DNA of 64,000 bases from Paraclostridium bifermentans (GTDB lineage: Bacteria > Bacillota > Clostridia > Peptostreptococcales > Peptostreptococcaceae), in NCBI RefSeq assembly GCF_019916025.1, contig NZ_CP079737.1, forward strand, positions 1,302,001-1,366,000, read 5' to 3'. Position numbers and translations under genes: made by a program. Under the pieces are notes generated by a model that saw only the letters and a list, made by a program, of their open reading frames with translations, was not told the origin of the DNA and did no database searches. Positions 36,377-45,956 of this stretch are shown piece by piece; position 1 is the first letter of the stretch; every line of letters starts with the position of its first letter.

Positions 36377-36952
36377 ATGGAACATATAGAGACATTATTT
36401 ACATTAGCTAGAGATAACTTTATTTTAGTTTTTATAATAGGGACATTTGCAAGTTTTTTAGAAAGTTTTATTCCTGCATTGCCACTAATGGGGATAGTAG
36501 TTGCAAATAGTGTTATGATGGGATGGGTATTTGGTCTTTTAGGATCTGTAGTGGGATCTTGTACAGGCACATATTTATTATTTTTATTGTCAAATAAATT
36601 TAGTCATATAAAAATATTTGAAAGAATAGAAAATAACAAAGTTGATCGAGCTATAAACTGGGTAAAACATCAGGGATTTGCCACATTATTTATTGCGTAT
36701 TCTTGTCCATTTATACCTGGATGCTTGGTTACTATAGCTTGCGGGGTTTCAAATAAGAGTAGCGAAAGTTTTGTACCAGCTATGATAAGTGGTAGGATAT
36801 TAATGTTTTTAATTGCAAGTTATATAGGTAATGATTTAGTAGGATTTATACATAGTCCTATGAGAATTATATTTGTAACAGCAGTAACTATTATATCATT
36901 CTTAGTTGGAAGAAAAATAAATACAAGAATTGAAGCTAAACATCATAATTAA
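36377..36952 (+). CDS. VTT/DedA-like membrane protein
   Basis: 191 aa with five to six hydrophobic segments. The VTT signature region is present: ESFIPALPLMGIVVANSVMMG, GSCTGTYLLF and the re-entrant KHQGFATLFIAYSCPFIPGCLVTIACG. DedA-superfamily proteins act in lipid flipping and envelope homeostasis; this short clostridial form is uncharacterised. AAGGAGAATAG precedes the ATG. Single gene with a terminator. Confidence 0.8.
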   Translation: MEHIETLFTLARDNFILVFIIGTFASFLESFIPALPLMGIVVANSVMMGWVFGLLGSVVGSCTGTYLLFLLSNKFSHIKIFERIENNKVDRAINWVKHQGFATLFIAYSCPFIPGCLVTIACGVSNKSSESFVPAMISGRILMFLIASYIGNDLVGFIHSPMRIIFVTAVTIISFLVGRKINTRIEAKHHN

Positions 36953-36961
36953 CATAAATTA

Positions 36962-36997
36962 AAAAATTCTCTAATAGTATATTATTAGAGAATTTTT
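36962..36997 (+). terminator. terminator of the VTT gene
   Basis: Perfect 15-bp stem (36962-36976 with 36983-36997), 6-nt loop, T-rich 3' arm. Confidence 0.85.
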
Positions 36998-37036
36998 ACT
37001 TTTCTAAAATATTATTTAAAATATAGGGGGAATTTT

Positions 37037-37885
37037 ATGTTAAAAACAAATAAAGATAAAGTTGTAAAATGGTCAGTTCAGGGGAAAATACATCATCCTC
37101 TAGCTTTAAGCTATAGAGTAACCCATGAAGGAAAACCTGTTATATTACCTTCGACAGGAGGAATTTCATACAATGTAAAGATAGGGGATTGTGTTTATGG
37201 TTTAGCAGGAGATCATGTTGAACCAGGAGTATCTATTAGAAATGAAGATGTAAGAGAAAGCAATGCACTTATGACGTTTGCATGTATAGGAAATGAGGCT
37301 AAGGTTGTAAGTGGAGAAGCTAAAGGTGCAAAAGGATATGTTACAGGGATGCATGGTGGAATAGAACATGTACTTGTACACTTTGATGAAGAAACTTTGG
37401 AAAACTTAGCTATAGATGATAAAATCATGGTAAAAGCATATGGTCAAGGTTTAAAATTAGAAGGATTTGATGATATACATATAATGAGTATAGATCCAAA
37501 CTTATTTGAAAAGCTAGGAATAATAGAAAAAGATGGAAAAATACAAGTTCCAGTTGTTGCAAAAGTACCACCATACTTAATGGGATCAGGAATAGGCTCA
37601 AGTAGTGCTTATACTGGAGATTATGACATAATGACTGCTGACTTTGATGAAATAAAAAGACTTGGACTTGATAAATTGAAATTTGGAGATTTAGTTTTAC
37701 TAGAAGACTGTGATAATACATATGGAAGGGGATATCTAAAAGGCGCAGTTAGCATAGGTGTAATTGTCCATAGTGATTGTGTAACTCTTGGTCATGGGCC
37801 TGGAGTTACTACTATAATGGTTAGTAAAACGCCTATAATTGAAGGAATTATAGACGAAAATGCAAATATATCTAAACATATATAA
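37037..37885 (+). CDS. DUF4438 family protein
   Basis: 282 aa soluble protein matching the clostridial DUF4438 family as I recall it, with HHPLALSYRVTHEGKPVILPSTGG at the N-terminus, EVVSGEAKGAKGYVTGMHGG-like middle and HGPGVTTIMVS near the C-terminus. Biochemical function is not known to me. TAGGGGGAATTTT precedes the ATG. It is flanked by terminators on both sides and so is transcribed alone. Confidence 0.8.
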   Translation: MLKTNKDKVVKWSVQGKIHHPLALSYRVTHEGKPVILPSTGGISYNVKIGDCVYGLAGDHVEPGVSIRNEDVRESNALMTFACIGNEAKVVSGEAKGAKGYVTGMHGGIEHVLVHFDEETLENLAIDDKIMVKAYGQGLKLEGFDDIHIMSIDPNLFEKLGIIEKDGKIQVPVVAKVPPYLMGSGIGSSSAYTGDYDIMTADFDEIKRLGLDKLKFGDLVLLEDCDNTYGRGYLKGAVSIGVIVHSDCVTLGHGPGVTTIMVSKTPIIEGIIDENANISKHI

Positions 37886-37934
37886 ATAAAAAATTAACTA
37901 TAAGCATTATTGTTTAATAACAATTTGAGCGGGT

Positions 37935-37969
37935 ATAAAAGAGTATAAGAAATTATGCTCTTTTATTTT
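37935..37969 (+). terminator. terminator of the DUF4438 gene
   Basis: 13-bp stem with one G-T pair (37935-37947 with 37954-37966), 6-nt loop, T-rich 3' arm and tail. Confidence 0.75.
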
Positions 37970-38028
37970 GCATAATATTTGAATTAAAGACAAAAATAAA
38001 ATTGAAAGATAATTAGGAGGATATATAT

Positions 38029-38514
38029 ATGAAAGTTACATTTAGTGGAGCACCATTAACATTAGAAGGGAATCAAGTTAAAGTAGGAGATGTAGCACCT
38101 GATTTTACAGTAGTAGGGAATGATTTAAGTCCTATAAAGTTTAGTGAAACAAAGGGAAAAAGAATATTAGTAGCAGTTCCATCAATAGATACTGCAGTAT
38201 GTGATATAGAGGTTAGAAAGTTTAATCAAGAAGCTGCAAAGTTAAATGATGTTAAAGTATTTACTATATCAATGGATTTACCATTTGCACAAGCTAGATG
38301 GTGCGGAAATGCAGGAATTGAAAATGTTGTTACTGCATCAGATTATAAAGATAGAGAATTCTCTAAAGCTTACGGTTTATATATAAAAGAATTAGGTCTT
38401 GTATCAAGAGCTGTTATAGTTGTAGATGAAGACAATAAAGTAGTATATACAGAGTACTTAGAAGAAATAACAAATGAACCTAACTATGAAAAAGCAATAG
38501 AAGCTGTTAAGTAA
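38029..38514 (+). CDS. tpx: thiol peroxidase
   Basis: 161 aa atypical 2-Cys peroxiredoxin. The peroxidatic Cys lies in SIDTAVCDIEVRKFN and the resolving Cys in LPFAQARWCGNAGI; both are intact. It reduces hydrogen peroxide and alkyl hydroperoxides with thioredoxin, protecting the anaerobe from oxygen exposure. TTAGGAGGATATATAT precedes the ATG. Single gene with a strong terminator. Confidence 0.95.
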   Translation: MKVTFSGAPLTLEGNQVKVGDVAPDFTVVGNDLSPIKFSETKGKRILVAVPSIDTAVCDIEVRKFNQEAAKLNDVKVFTISMDLPFAQARWCGNAGIENVVTASDYKDREFSKAYGLYIKELGLVSRAVIVVDEDNKVVYTEYLEEITNEPNYEKAIEAVK

Positions 38515-38520
38515 TAATAA

Positions 38521-38561
38521 AAAGATGTCTCAAAAAAAAGTTTTTGAGACATCTTTTTTTA
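38521..38561 (+). terminator. terminator of tpx
   Basis: 16-bp perfect stem (38521-38536 with 38541-38556), 4-nt loop, then a T-run. Confidence 0.9.
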
Positions 38562-38644
38562 ATATTAAGAAGGAAAAAGAGTGTACTTTATCAAAGTATA
38601 TATAATCTTTGTTTTTAATTGAAATATTAGGGGGGATATATTTG

Positions 38645-39520
38645 GTGGAAGAATTTGATATAAATGGAGCTTTGATAAAATTTCCTGAAGAAAAAGTAAG
38701 ATATAATTCTATTAGAAAAGAGTTTTTAAATCAAGCAACTGAGTATAAATGCAAACTGAAAAAAGAATTGTCTAAAAATTACACATCAAAAAATATAAAT
38801 GAAGTTGGACTAAAACTATATGAAGAGTATATAGATAATTGCATAAAAAAAGGTGTAGAAATAGTTGTTAACTATGAAATTATAACTATTGACACTAACC
38901 TTTTCAAAAAGAACTATTGCCTAAAATATCTAACATACTCTAAAAAATCTAAAAACTTATCAAAAGATTATTTAATACAAAATAAAAATAAAAAAATAAG
39001 CTTGGCACAAAAATCAATGGAAGATAAAAAGTTAATAAATATATTATCAGATAATTTATTTGAAGATTGCTTTAAAGTCCATTATGCAGTAATTGATGCC
39101 CTTTTAGATAATGGGGTAGACATAGTATCTAGTTATATAGAAGAAGAGAATATAATAAAAGCAAATGCACTATTTAATAATTATAGAGATGGATTCATAG
39201 ATAAAACTAATGAAAGTTATGTTATAAAACAAATAATTGCCCTAAATCCATATAGAAAAGATATATATGAGTTTTTTATAAAAGAAGATGGTGATTTTAA
39301 TAGTGAAATAGAAAGATTAACTAAGTTTTTAGGCTATGATGTAAAAAAATATAAAGAATATTTAATGAACAAATATGTAGAAAATATAGAAGAAAATCAT
39401 GGGTGCGATATTGAAATTGAAAAAGAAAAAATTGAAAAATATGCAAAATATATAGGATATGATAAGAAGGAAATTTATTGTGCTAGAGTAGAAGCGTTGT
39501 ATATTTATAAAAACGCATAA
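38645..39520 (+). CDS. uncharacterised helical protein
   Basis: 291 aa if started at GTG 38645; TTG 38642 is equally in frame, and GGGGGG ends at 38635, so either could be used. An opening further upstream at 38609 precedes the ribosome binding site and is rejected. The protein is Lys/Glu/Tyr-rich and apparently all-helical, without signal peptide, membrane segment or known motif. It is transcribed between two terminators. Function unknown. Confidence 0.55.
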   Translation: MEEFDINGALIKFPEEKVRYNSIRKEFLNQATEYKCKLKKELSKNYTSKNINEVGLKLYEEYIDNCIKKGVEIVVNYEIITIDTNLFKKNYCLKYLTYSKKSKNLSKDYLIQNKNKKISLAQKSMEDKKLINILSDNLFEDCFKVHYAVIDALLDNGVDIVSSYIEEENIIKANALFNNYRDGFIDKTNESYVIKQIIALNPYRKDIYEFFIKEDGDFNSEIERLTKFLGYDVKKYKEYLMNKYVENIEENHGCDIEIEKEKIEKYAKYIGYDKKEIYCARVEALYIYKNA

Positions 39521-39521
39521 T

Positions 39522-39594
39522 AAAAAGAGGCCTTTGAAAGATAGTATGATAATACAAAATAATTCATATTATCTTTTTAAGGAGCCTCTTTTTT
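39522..39594 (+). terminator. long imperfect terminator hairpin
   Basis: Ten outer base pairs (39522-39531 with 39584-39593) enclose a further imperfect AT-rich helix of about 20 bp, ending in a T-run. It is much longer than needed for termination. Confidence 0.7.
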
Positions 39595-39708
39595 GTGTAT
39601 AGTTAGTTAAATTGACTTAGTTAAGATAAATTTTATTTAAAGTGTAACTTTTTTAAAAAAGAATAATATACTAACTTAATAACTATATTTATATAAAGGG
39701 GGAATGGC

Positions 39709-40680
39709 ATGAGGCGAGTAAGAGATAATAAATCTATATGTGATAATAATGGATTTTTAAATGAGTATGCTATTGGATGGAATGATATACCATTTAAAGA
39801 TTGTTCTATAAATCAAAGCTTTCTAAAGAAAAAGAAATGGAATCAATATGTTTGGATAGGGAAAGATTTTATATTTAACTTTGTAATATCAGATTTAGGA
39901 CATTGTTCAATTATACATGCAGACTTTTATAATTTAAAAAATGATATAAAAATAAGTAAAATATATAGACATCCTATAATTAAATATATTGTGATTGATG
40001 ATAAAATAAACTCATATGCACATTACAAAGGGAAACGCAAATTTATAAATATATTAAGAAGCTCAGGTTACTTAAACCTGGATTTAAAAATAGATAATTT
40101 TGATATTACCTCAACTATATACTTAGATTATGAATCTTTAAATGTACTTATTCCATGGGATGTGGAACATTTTCATTACACATCAAAGCATATGAACTTA
40201 ATAACTAAAGGTATATTAAGAATAGGAAATCAGCAGTATGATTTAAGTGATTCAAGATGTTTTATAGATTACGGTAGAGGGGTTTTAAAACGACAGTGTG
40301 ATAGAGAATGGCTAACTAGCTATTTTACAAATGAAAATCATGAACATATATCTATAAACTTAGGAACAAAGTACACTGATTATACAGGTGTAAATGAAAA
40401 TGCATTAAAGATTGATGACAAGATATATAAATTTGATAGCGATGTTGATTTCAATTACAACAACGATGGAAGTATAGATATAAAATCAACTAGAGATGAT
40501 GAAATAAATTTAAAATTTAAGCCTATAATTAGTGATATAAAGCCTGATAATATAAAAGTATTTAAATATAAGTTAAAACAAATGGTAGGATACTTAAGTG
40601 GATATGTAATGTATAAAGATGAGAAAATTAACTTCAATAATGAAATAGGGTGGTGTGAAAATCATTTTGCTAAGTGGTGA
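39709..40680 (+). CDS. DUF2804-like protein
   Basis: 323 aa, beta-rich, soluble. The ending GWCENHFAKW and internal DYGRGVLKRQCDREWLT agree with the DUF2804 family as I remember it; related folds occur in AttH-like lipocalin/hydroxylase proteins. Function is unknown. AAGGGGGAATGGC precedes the ATG. Single gene, convergent with the Fe-S protein gene across a shared hairpin. Confidence 0.65.
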   Translation: MRRVRDNKSICDNNGFLNEYAIGWNDIPFKDCSINQSFLKKKKWNQYVWIGKDFIFNFVISDLGHCSIIHADFYNLKNDIKISKIYRHPIIKYIVIDDKINSYAHYKGKRKFINILRSSGYLNLDLKIDNFDITSTIYLDYESLNVLIPWDVEHFHYTSKHMNLITKGILRIGNQQYDLSDSRCFIDYGRGVLKRQCDREWLTSYFTNENHEHISINLGTKYTDYTGVNENALKIDDKIYKFDSDVDFNYNNDGSIDIKSTRDDEINLKFKPIISDIKPDNIKVFKYKLKQMVGYLSGYVMYKDEKINFNNEIGWCENHFAKW

Positions 40681-40704
40681 AGATATTAAAGAATTCAATT
40701 ATAT

Positions 40705-40744
40705 AGCCGTCTAATAATATGTTAAAATATTATTTAGACGGCTT
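40705..40744. terminator. hairpin between convergent genes, probable terminator
   Basis: 9-bp outer stem (40705-40713 with 40735-40743) continued by A/T pairs. The T-tract is weak on both sides. Confidence 0.6.
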
Positions 40745-40747
40745 ATA

Positions 40748-41812
40748 TTACCTCATCCAACCAGGATTACCAGGTACGAATGGTCTTTTACCAAATTTTT
40801 TCGTATATTCTTGAAGAACTTCTTTTATAGCAGGTAAGTTATCTTTAAATGTATCTATATTTTTTATACTTTCTAATTGCTGAGAAAATGGGCAAACAGC
40901 AATGCATATGCCACAGTCAGTTCCTAGATATCTCCACTTTATATAACATGACTCAGCGTCTATTTTCCAATTATAGACCCCATCAATCTCTTTAGATGAT
41001 TCATTAGACAAAGAAGTAGAAGGACAGTTATAAGAACATTTTTTGCACACACTACAAAAATCATCTAAACCAAAATCTATAGGTGAATCTTCATCTAAAT
41101 CTAAATCTGTAGTTACAACTCCAAGTCTTACACAAGATCCATATTCTTTAGTAGTAAGAACTGTATTTCTTCCAATACAACCAAGACCTGCATCTTTAGC
41201 TATTAAAACTGGCATTAAAAGGTAGTTTGAATCCATATGATTTCTAGCATCATATCCTAAATTTCTTATATAGTAACTAAGAACCATACCTATAACTGAT
41301 ACATCTACATAAGCTTTGCTTGTTTCAATTACCTCAGCTAGCATAGGACCTCTATTTATCATATCTTTTTCCATTGGAACTGCAAAAACTATAGCATATT
41401 TATGATTAAGATTTACTTTTTCTCCATAAACTTCTTCGTGTCTGCCTCTATGAGTATAGAAATGATAATCTTTAAGTTTTGTAATTCCAACCAATTTAGC
41501 TCCATAATGTGAAGCAAAACCTTTAATACGCTTAGTTATAATTTTTTTATTAACTTCGATTTTTGTATCGCTAACTTGTCCTTCACAGAGATGTTTAATA
41601 TCTGATAAAAATTCAAATGCAGAAGACGCCATAGGAGAATTAACTTCATTGTATGTCATAGTACCTTCTCCACAAAGCTCTGGTCTAGATCTAATACTAT
41701 CATCTATAGCTTTTTTATCTGGATTTTTTTCATAATAATCATTATAAGCAGGTGAGTTCTTTTCATAGCTAGCCCTTGAAAATATAAGATCTCTTTCATC
41801 AACTCTATTCAT
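40748..41812 (-). CDS. double [4Fe-4S] protein, QueG/reductive dehalogenase-like
   Basis: 354 aa. The C-terminal third has two cluster motifs, CSVCKKCSYNCPS and CGICIAVCPFS with an extra upstream Cys, in the arrangement shared by epoxyqueuosine reductase QueG and reductive dehalogenases. The preceding domain (AKLVGITKL, AGLGCIGRNTVLTTKEYGSCVRLGVV) is the matching corrinoid-type fold. No Tat signal is present, so it is cytoplasmic and unlikely to be a respiratory dehalogenase. Substrate unknown. GGGATAGGGGGAAT precedes the ATG. A structured region lies upstream (41862-41983). Confidence 0.75.
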   Translation of the reverse strand: MNRVDERDLIFSRASYEKNSPAYNDYYEKNPDKKAIDDSIRSRPELCGEGTMTYNEVNSPMASSAFEFLSDIKHLCEGQVSDTKIEVNKKIITKRIKGFASHYGAKLVGITKLKDYHFYTHRGRHEEVYGEKVNLNHKYAIVFAVPMEKDMINRGPMLAEVIETSKAYVDVSVIGMVLSYYIRNLGYDARNHMDSNYLLMPVLIAKDAGLGCIGRNTVLTTKEYGSCVRLGVVTTDLDLDEDSPIDFGLDDFCSVCKKCSYNCPSTSLSNESSKEIDGVYNWKIDAESCYIKWRYLGTDCGICIAVCPFSQQLESIKNIDTFKDNLPAIKEVLQEYTKKFGKRPFVPGNPGWMR

Positions 41813-41861
41813 AATATTCCCCCTATCCCTATAATAAAATTATATACTATCTTAATTAAAA

Positions 41862-41901
41862 AAGGGAAAAGATTATCTTTAAAAAGACAAGCTTTTCCCT
41901 T
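41862..41901 (-). terminator. minus-strand terminator upstream of the Fe-S gene
   Basis: 10-bp stem (AAGGGAAAAG with its complement, 41862-41871 and 41892-41901) around a 20-nt loop, followed on the minus strand by a T-run. It lies only about 50 nt before the Fe-S gene start and after the importer operon, so it either ends the importer transcript or works as an attenuator. Confidence 0.7.
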
Positions 41902-41905
41902 AAAA

Positions 41906-41983
41906 GGTATTCGCCTATAATAAATAGGAGTAGAATTATTATAGTAAGGTCGAATCCAATATATACTAATATTAGTATATATT
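41906..41983 (-). promoter_or_regulatory. structured leader/intergenic element with 26-bp palindrome
   Basis: Read on the minus strand: a perfect 26-bp palindrome (41983-41958), then GGATTCG (41957-41951) pairing with CGAATACC (41913-41906, one bulge) around a 9-bp helix (41944-41936 with 41923-41915), then the terminator at 41862-41901. It could be a regulatory RNA or operator plus terminator. No known riboswitch class is recognised. Confidence 0.45.
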
Positions 41984-42019
41984 AAAGTATATTAAATTAT
42001 TACTATTTATGTTACTAAA

Positions 42020-43057
42020 TTATTTTATATTTTTTATGCTTTCATTAGCAAAACTTGTATCAACAATTTTTTCATAAGGAGCTTTTTTATCAAGCTCATT
42101 AGCTTCTTCCATTACATTCATTAAAAGATTTAAACTATCTTCTTTTAATACAGGGTCAGAAGACCATGCATCTATAGATTTATATCTTTCAACTACAGAT
42201 ACTAAATCTTTTTTCTCGAAATCTGTAAAGAAAGGCTCTATAGCTGTAGCAACTTCTTCAGCAGTATGATTTTTAACCCATACTTGACCTTTATAAACTG
42301 CGTTTGTAAATCTTTGGATTACTTCTTTATTATCTTTTATATAATCTTTAGGTGCAGAATAAGCAGTGTAAGGAATAAGTCCAGACTCTTCACCAATAGA
42401 AGCTACTACATAGCCCTTGCCTTGCTTTTCTATTTCAGAAGCAGCAGGTTCGAATAATGCAACATAATCACCTTCACCACCGGCAAATGAACCTGATAAA
42501 ACATTGAATTGAACATCTGTACGGACATTTACCTCATCATTTTTAGTATTTGTTCCTAAAGTTAGATTATTTTTCTTTAAAACATATTCTAACGTCATTT
42601 CAGGAACTCCACCTTTTCTACCACCTAAAACTTCTTTACCTTTTAGCTGATCAAAAGAGAAATTATCGTTTTTCTCACGAGATACTAAAAAACTACCGTC
42701 CTTTTGAGTTAATTGTGCAAAGTTTACTGCGTAGTTGTCATTGCCTTTATTATATACATAAATAGAAGCTTCAGGACCCATAAGGCCTATGTCAACCTCT
42801 CCTGAAAGTAAGGCTGCCATAGTTTTATCAGCACCTTGTGTATTTATAAGATCTATTTCTATACCTTCCTCATCAAAAAATCCTTGAGTGATTGCTGCAT
42901 ACTGAGGGGCATAAAATATAGAATGAGTTACTTCTCCTACTGTTAACTTAGTCATATCTTTATCAGTAGCATCTGAAGAAGCACCTTTTGTACAACCAGT
43001 AACACCCAATGCAAGGCTTGTTGCCACTGCCAATAAAGTTGAGATTTTTTTGAACAT
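42020..43057 (-). CDS. NMT1/SsuA-type ABC importer substrate-binding lipoprotein
   Basis: 345 aa. Signal peptide with lipobox LGVTGC (Cys near residue 22), then a periplasmic-binding-protein fold of the NMT1 family: IFYAPQYAAITQGFFDEEGI and SGEVDIGLMGPEASIY. Family ligands include pyrimidine thiamine precursors, taurine and alkanesulfonates; the sequence alone does not decide. AAGGGGGTTATTT precedes the ATG. It is the last gene of a three-gene operon (ATPase, permease, binding protein). Confidence 0.9.
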   Translation of the reverse strand: MFKKISTLLAVATSLALGVTGCTKGASSDATDKDMTKLTVGEVTHSIFYAPQYAAITQGFFDEEGIEIDLINTQGADKTMAALLSGEVDIGLMGPEASIYVYNKGNDNYAVNFAQLTQKDGSFLVSREKNDNFSFDQLKGKEVLGGRKGGVPEMTLEYVLKKNNLTLGTNTKNDEVNVRTDVQFNVLSGSFAGGEGDYVALFEPAASEIEKQGKGYVVASIGEESGLIPYTAYSAPKDYIKDNKEVIQRFTNAVYKGQVWVKNHTAEEVATAIEPFFTDFEKKDLVSVVERYKSIDAWSSDPVLKEDSLNLLMNVMEEANELDKKAPYEKIVDTSFANESIKNIK

Positions 43058-43147
43058 AAATAACCCCCTTTAAAAAATTTATACCATTTATTTTATTAAA
43101 AATTTATAATACATGTTACATATAGTTAATACTATATGGCATAAAAA

Positions 43148-43951
43148 TTATCTTTTAGATCTATAAATTTTCTCAGCTATATTTAAAACTTGATACATTA
43201 CTAAAGCGCATACTGCTAATACTATTACACCCATCATAACCAAATCTAATTTAAATACTTGACCTCCATAAACTATTAGATATCCAAGTCCGTATCTAGA
43301 AACTAAGAACTCTCCAACTATAACTCCAACCCATGCCATACCTATATTTATCTTTGTTAAGTTAATTAAGTTTCCTATATTTGAAGGGAATATTAACTTA
43401 GTTAAAATTTGAAACTTAGTAGCTCCGAAACTCTTAAGCATTTTTATTTTTTCTTCATCTACTGATATAAAATAGTTATAGGCTGAAAGGATAGTAACAA
43501 CTACAGAAATTGTAATAGCTATAACTATAATACCTTTCATACCAGCACCAGCCCAAACTATTAAAATAGGAGCAAGAGCAGTTTTAGGAAGTGCATTTAA
43601 AACTACCAAAAACGGGTCTAGAATTTTTGATATACGTTCAGACCACCAAAGAAAAATAGCTATTAATATACCTAAAACGGTACCAATTACTAAACCGACA
43701 ACTGTTTCATAACTAGATATAAAAACGTGTTTTAATAGCTCACCAGTTTGAAGATATTTAACAAATAAAGTATAGATATCACTTGGCTTACTGAATAAAA
43801 ATACATCTATAATGTTTAATCGAGCTAGTATTTCCCACAATGCTAGAAATCCGATTAATAAAAGCCATTGGGAAAAAAATACTATTCTCTTTTCTTTTTT
43901 TATTGATTTTAAATACTCCATATGACCTGTGGAAAGATTATTTTGTTTCAC
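43148..43951 (-). CDS. ABC importer permease (SsuC/ThiX type)
   Basis: 267 aa starting at GTG 43951, chosen because GGAAGGAG lies about 10 nt upstream; an upstream ATG at 44005 lacks a site and an ATG at 43921 has only a weak one. Six membrane segments and the BPD_transp_1 EAA loop (KSFGATKFQILTKLIFPSNIGNLI) are visible. It overlaps the ATPase gene by 14 nt, so the two are coupled. It forms the channel of the NMT1-type importer. Confidence 0.9.
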   Translation of the reverse strand: MKQNNLSTGHMEYLKSIKKEKRIVFFSQWLLLIGFLALWEILARLNIIDVFLFSKPSDIYTLFVKYLQTGELLKHVFISSYETVVGLVIGTVLGILIAIFLWWSERISKILDPFLVVLNALPKTALAPILIVWAGAGMKGIIVIAITISVVVTILSAYNYFISVDEEKIKMLKSFGATKFQILTKLIFPSNIGNLINLTKINIGMAWVGVIVGEFLVSRYGLGYLIVYGGQVFKLDLVMMGVIVLAVCALVMYQVLNIAEKIYRSKR

Positions 43952-44690
43952 TTGAATCGATCTCCTTCCATAAGATGTTAAAATAATCTTTAAAGTTTTC
44001 GGCACTACGTGATATAATAGGGGTTCTTTCTCCAGATATTTTTAAGTCTATAGTATAGATATTTTTAATCGTTGCAGGACGCTTTGAAAGGACTGCTATT
44101 TTATCTGACATGGATATAGCTTCAGATATATCATGGGTTACTAATATTGCGGATTTACCTTCATTTCTAATAATTTTGTAAACATCGTCACTAACCAATA
44201 TTCTAGTTTGATAATCAAGAGCTGAAAATGGCTCGTCAAGCAAAAGAATATCGGGATTTACAGCAAGTGTACGAATTAAAGCAACTCTTTGTCTCATACC
44301 ACCGGATAGTTCTTTTGGATACATATTTCTAAAGTCCCATAAACCATAGGTTTTTAATAATCTTTCAATTCTAGAAATAGCTTCAGGAGTTTTCTTTTTT
44401 TGAATTTCAAGGCCTATTAAAATATTATCCATTATAGTTCGCCACTCTAAAAGATGATCCTTTTGAAACATATAACCTATATTGCCAGTTATATTAACTT
44501 TACCGGATGTTGGTTTTAGAAGCTCTGTTAAAATATTTAAAATAGTAGATTTACCACTTCCAGAAGGGCCAAGTAGGGTTAGAATTTCTCCCTCATTTAA
44601 AGAAAAGTTAATATCATTTAAAACTTGGATTTCACCATCTTTATTATAAAAGTTTTTGGTAAGATTTTTTACATCTACTATTGATGTCAT
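43938..44690 (-). CDS. ABC importer ATP-binding protein
   Basis: 250 aa. Walker A GPSGSGKST, Q-loop MFQKDHLLEWRT, signature LSGGMRQR, Walker B ILLLDEPFSALD, and H-loop VTHDISEA. It matches the SsuB/TauB/ThiZ group that powers NMT1-type importers. AGGTGACATCTT precedes the ATG. It is the first gene of the operon. The upstream region (44691-44984, shared with a divergent TIM-barrel gene) shows an inverted repeat of TAGATTTT but no TPP riboswitch. Confidence 0.93.
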   Translation of the reverse strand: MTSIVDVKNLTKNFYNKDGEIQVLNDINFSLNEGEILTLLGPSGSGKSTILNILTELLKPTSGKVNITGNIGYMFQKDHLLEWRTIMDNILIGLEIQKKKTPEAISRIERLLKTYGLWDFRNMYPKELSGGMRQRVALIRTLAVNPDILLLDEPFSALDYQTRILVSDDVYKIIRNEGKSAILVTHDISEAISMSDKIAVLSKRPATIKNIYTIDLKISGERTPIISRSAENFKDYFNILWKEIDSSETK

Positions 44691-44984
44691 AAGATGTCAC
44701 CTCCATAGATTTTGCTAGTATACTTTATAGTATTAAAATCTATTTGGTTTTGTACCATTTAAATAGATACAACAAGAGATATTTAAGATTAAATGCAACA
44801 TATATGTAATAAAAATTTGAATATATTTGAATATTAATGAAATATTATAAAATTTATTATACAATTAGGATATTATAAAATTAAAATTTTATTGACTTAT
44901 AGATATAGGAAGTTATTAAAAAATATAAAAAGTTTTGATTTATACACAAATGAAATAAATTAAGTTTACAGGGGGATTTTAAAA

Positions 44985-45956
44985 ATGTTAAAAATTATTA
45001 ATTTATCTACATATAGTTACGATATGGACAGGTATAATAACAACTGTGAGAATATAAATAAATTTTTAAAAAATCATAATATAGATGCAATAGAATTATT
45101 TGCACCATCAGGATATAGTGAAGAATTAATACCTGAAAATAGAATAAAAGGAATACATTTAAAACACTTCCCTATTTGGCTAGATTTTTGGAATGGAAAT
45201 AAGAAAGGTATGTTAGAAGACTTTGATAGTGTAGAAGGTATAATAAACAATTATGGTGGAAGTGATAAAAAGGCAATAATAAATCAATATAAAGAAGAAA
45301 TAAAATTAGCAGAAAGGCTAAATGCCGAATATGTAGTATTTCATGTATCTAATACAAAACTAAAACATTGTTACAACTACAACTTTACATATACAGATAA
45401 AGATGTAATAGATGCGTCTATTGAGTTAGTAAATGAAATATTTAAAGATTTAGATACAGGGGTAACAATACTTTTTGAAAACTTATGGTGGCCAGGGCTT
45501 AGAATGGTAGATAAAAAATTAGTAAAATATTTTATTGAAAGCATAGAATATGAAAATAAAGGATTTATGCTAGATACAGGCCATTTACTTAATACAAATT
45601 TAAACATAGATACAGAAGAAGAGGGAATCGATTATTTATTAGAGATTATAGATGAGTTAGGAGATTTAAAAAGTTACATAAAAGGAATTCATTTAAGTAA
45701 ATCTATCTCTTCAAAATATGTTAAAAATCAAATTTCAAAATATGAAAATTTAGAAATTAATTATAGTGAAATGATTAAGGATATAATTTTTCATATATTA
45801 AAAATAGACGAGCATAAGCCATTTACAAATAAAAAAATAAAAAAACTAATAGATATAATAAATCCAAAATATTTAGTATATGAATTTATAACCACATCTT
45901 TGGATGAATTAAGTGATTTTATAAATATACAAGATAAAACTTTAGGATTATATTAA
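44985..45956 (+). CDS. TIM-barrel protein, xylose isomerase/AP endonuclease-like
   Basis: 323 aa. The beta-strand plus acidic metal-ligand pattern of the AP_endonuc_2 fold is visible: IDAIELFAP, YVVFHVSNTKLKH, ILFENLWWPG, GFMLDTGHLL and IKGIHLSKS. That suggests a metal-dependent sugar or polyol isomerase/epimerase, but no specific substrate can be given. CAGGGGGATTTTAAAA precedes the ATG. It stands alone, divergent from the importer. Confidence 0.7.
   Translation: MLKIINLSTYSYDMDRYNNNCENINKFLKNHNIDAIELFAPSGYSEELIPENRIKGIHLKHFPIWLDFWNGNKKGMLEDFDSVEGIINNYGGSDKKAIINQYKEEIKLAERLNAEYVVFHVSNTKLKHCYNYNFTYTDKDVIDASIELVNEIFKDLDTGVTILFENLWWPGLRMVDKKLVKYFIESIEYENKGFMLDTGHLLNTNLNIDTEEEGIDYLLEIIDELGDLKSYIKGIHLSKSISSKYVKNQISKYENLEINYSEMIKDIIFHILKIDEHKPFTNKKIKKLIDIINPKYLVYEFITTSLDELSDFINIQDKTLGLY

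Noticed and set aside
44691-44984. TPP riboswitch upstream of the NMT1-type importer
   Set aside because: I looked for the conserved CTGAGA and ACCTGA-type core on the minus strand and did not find it.
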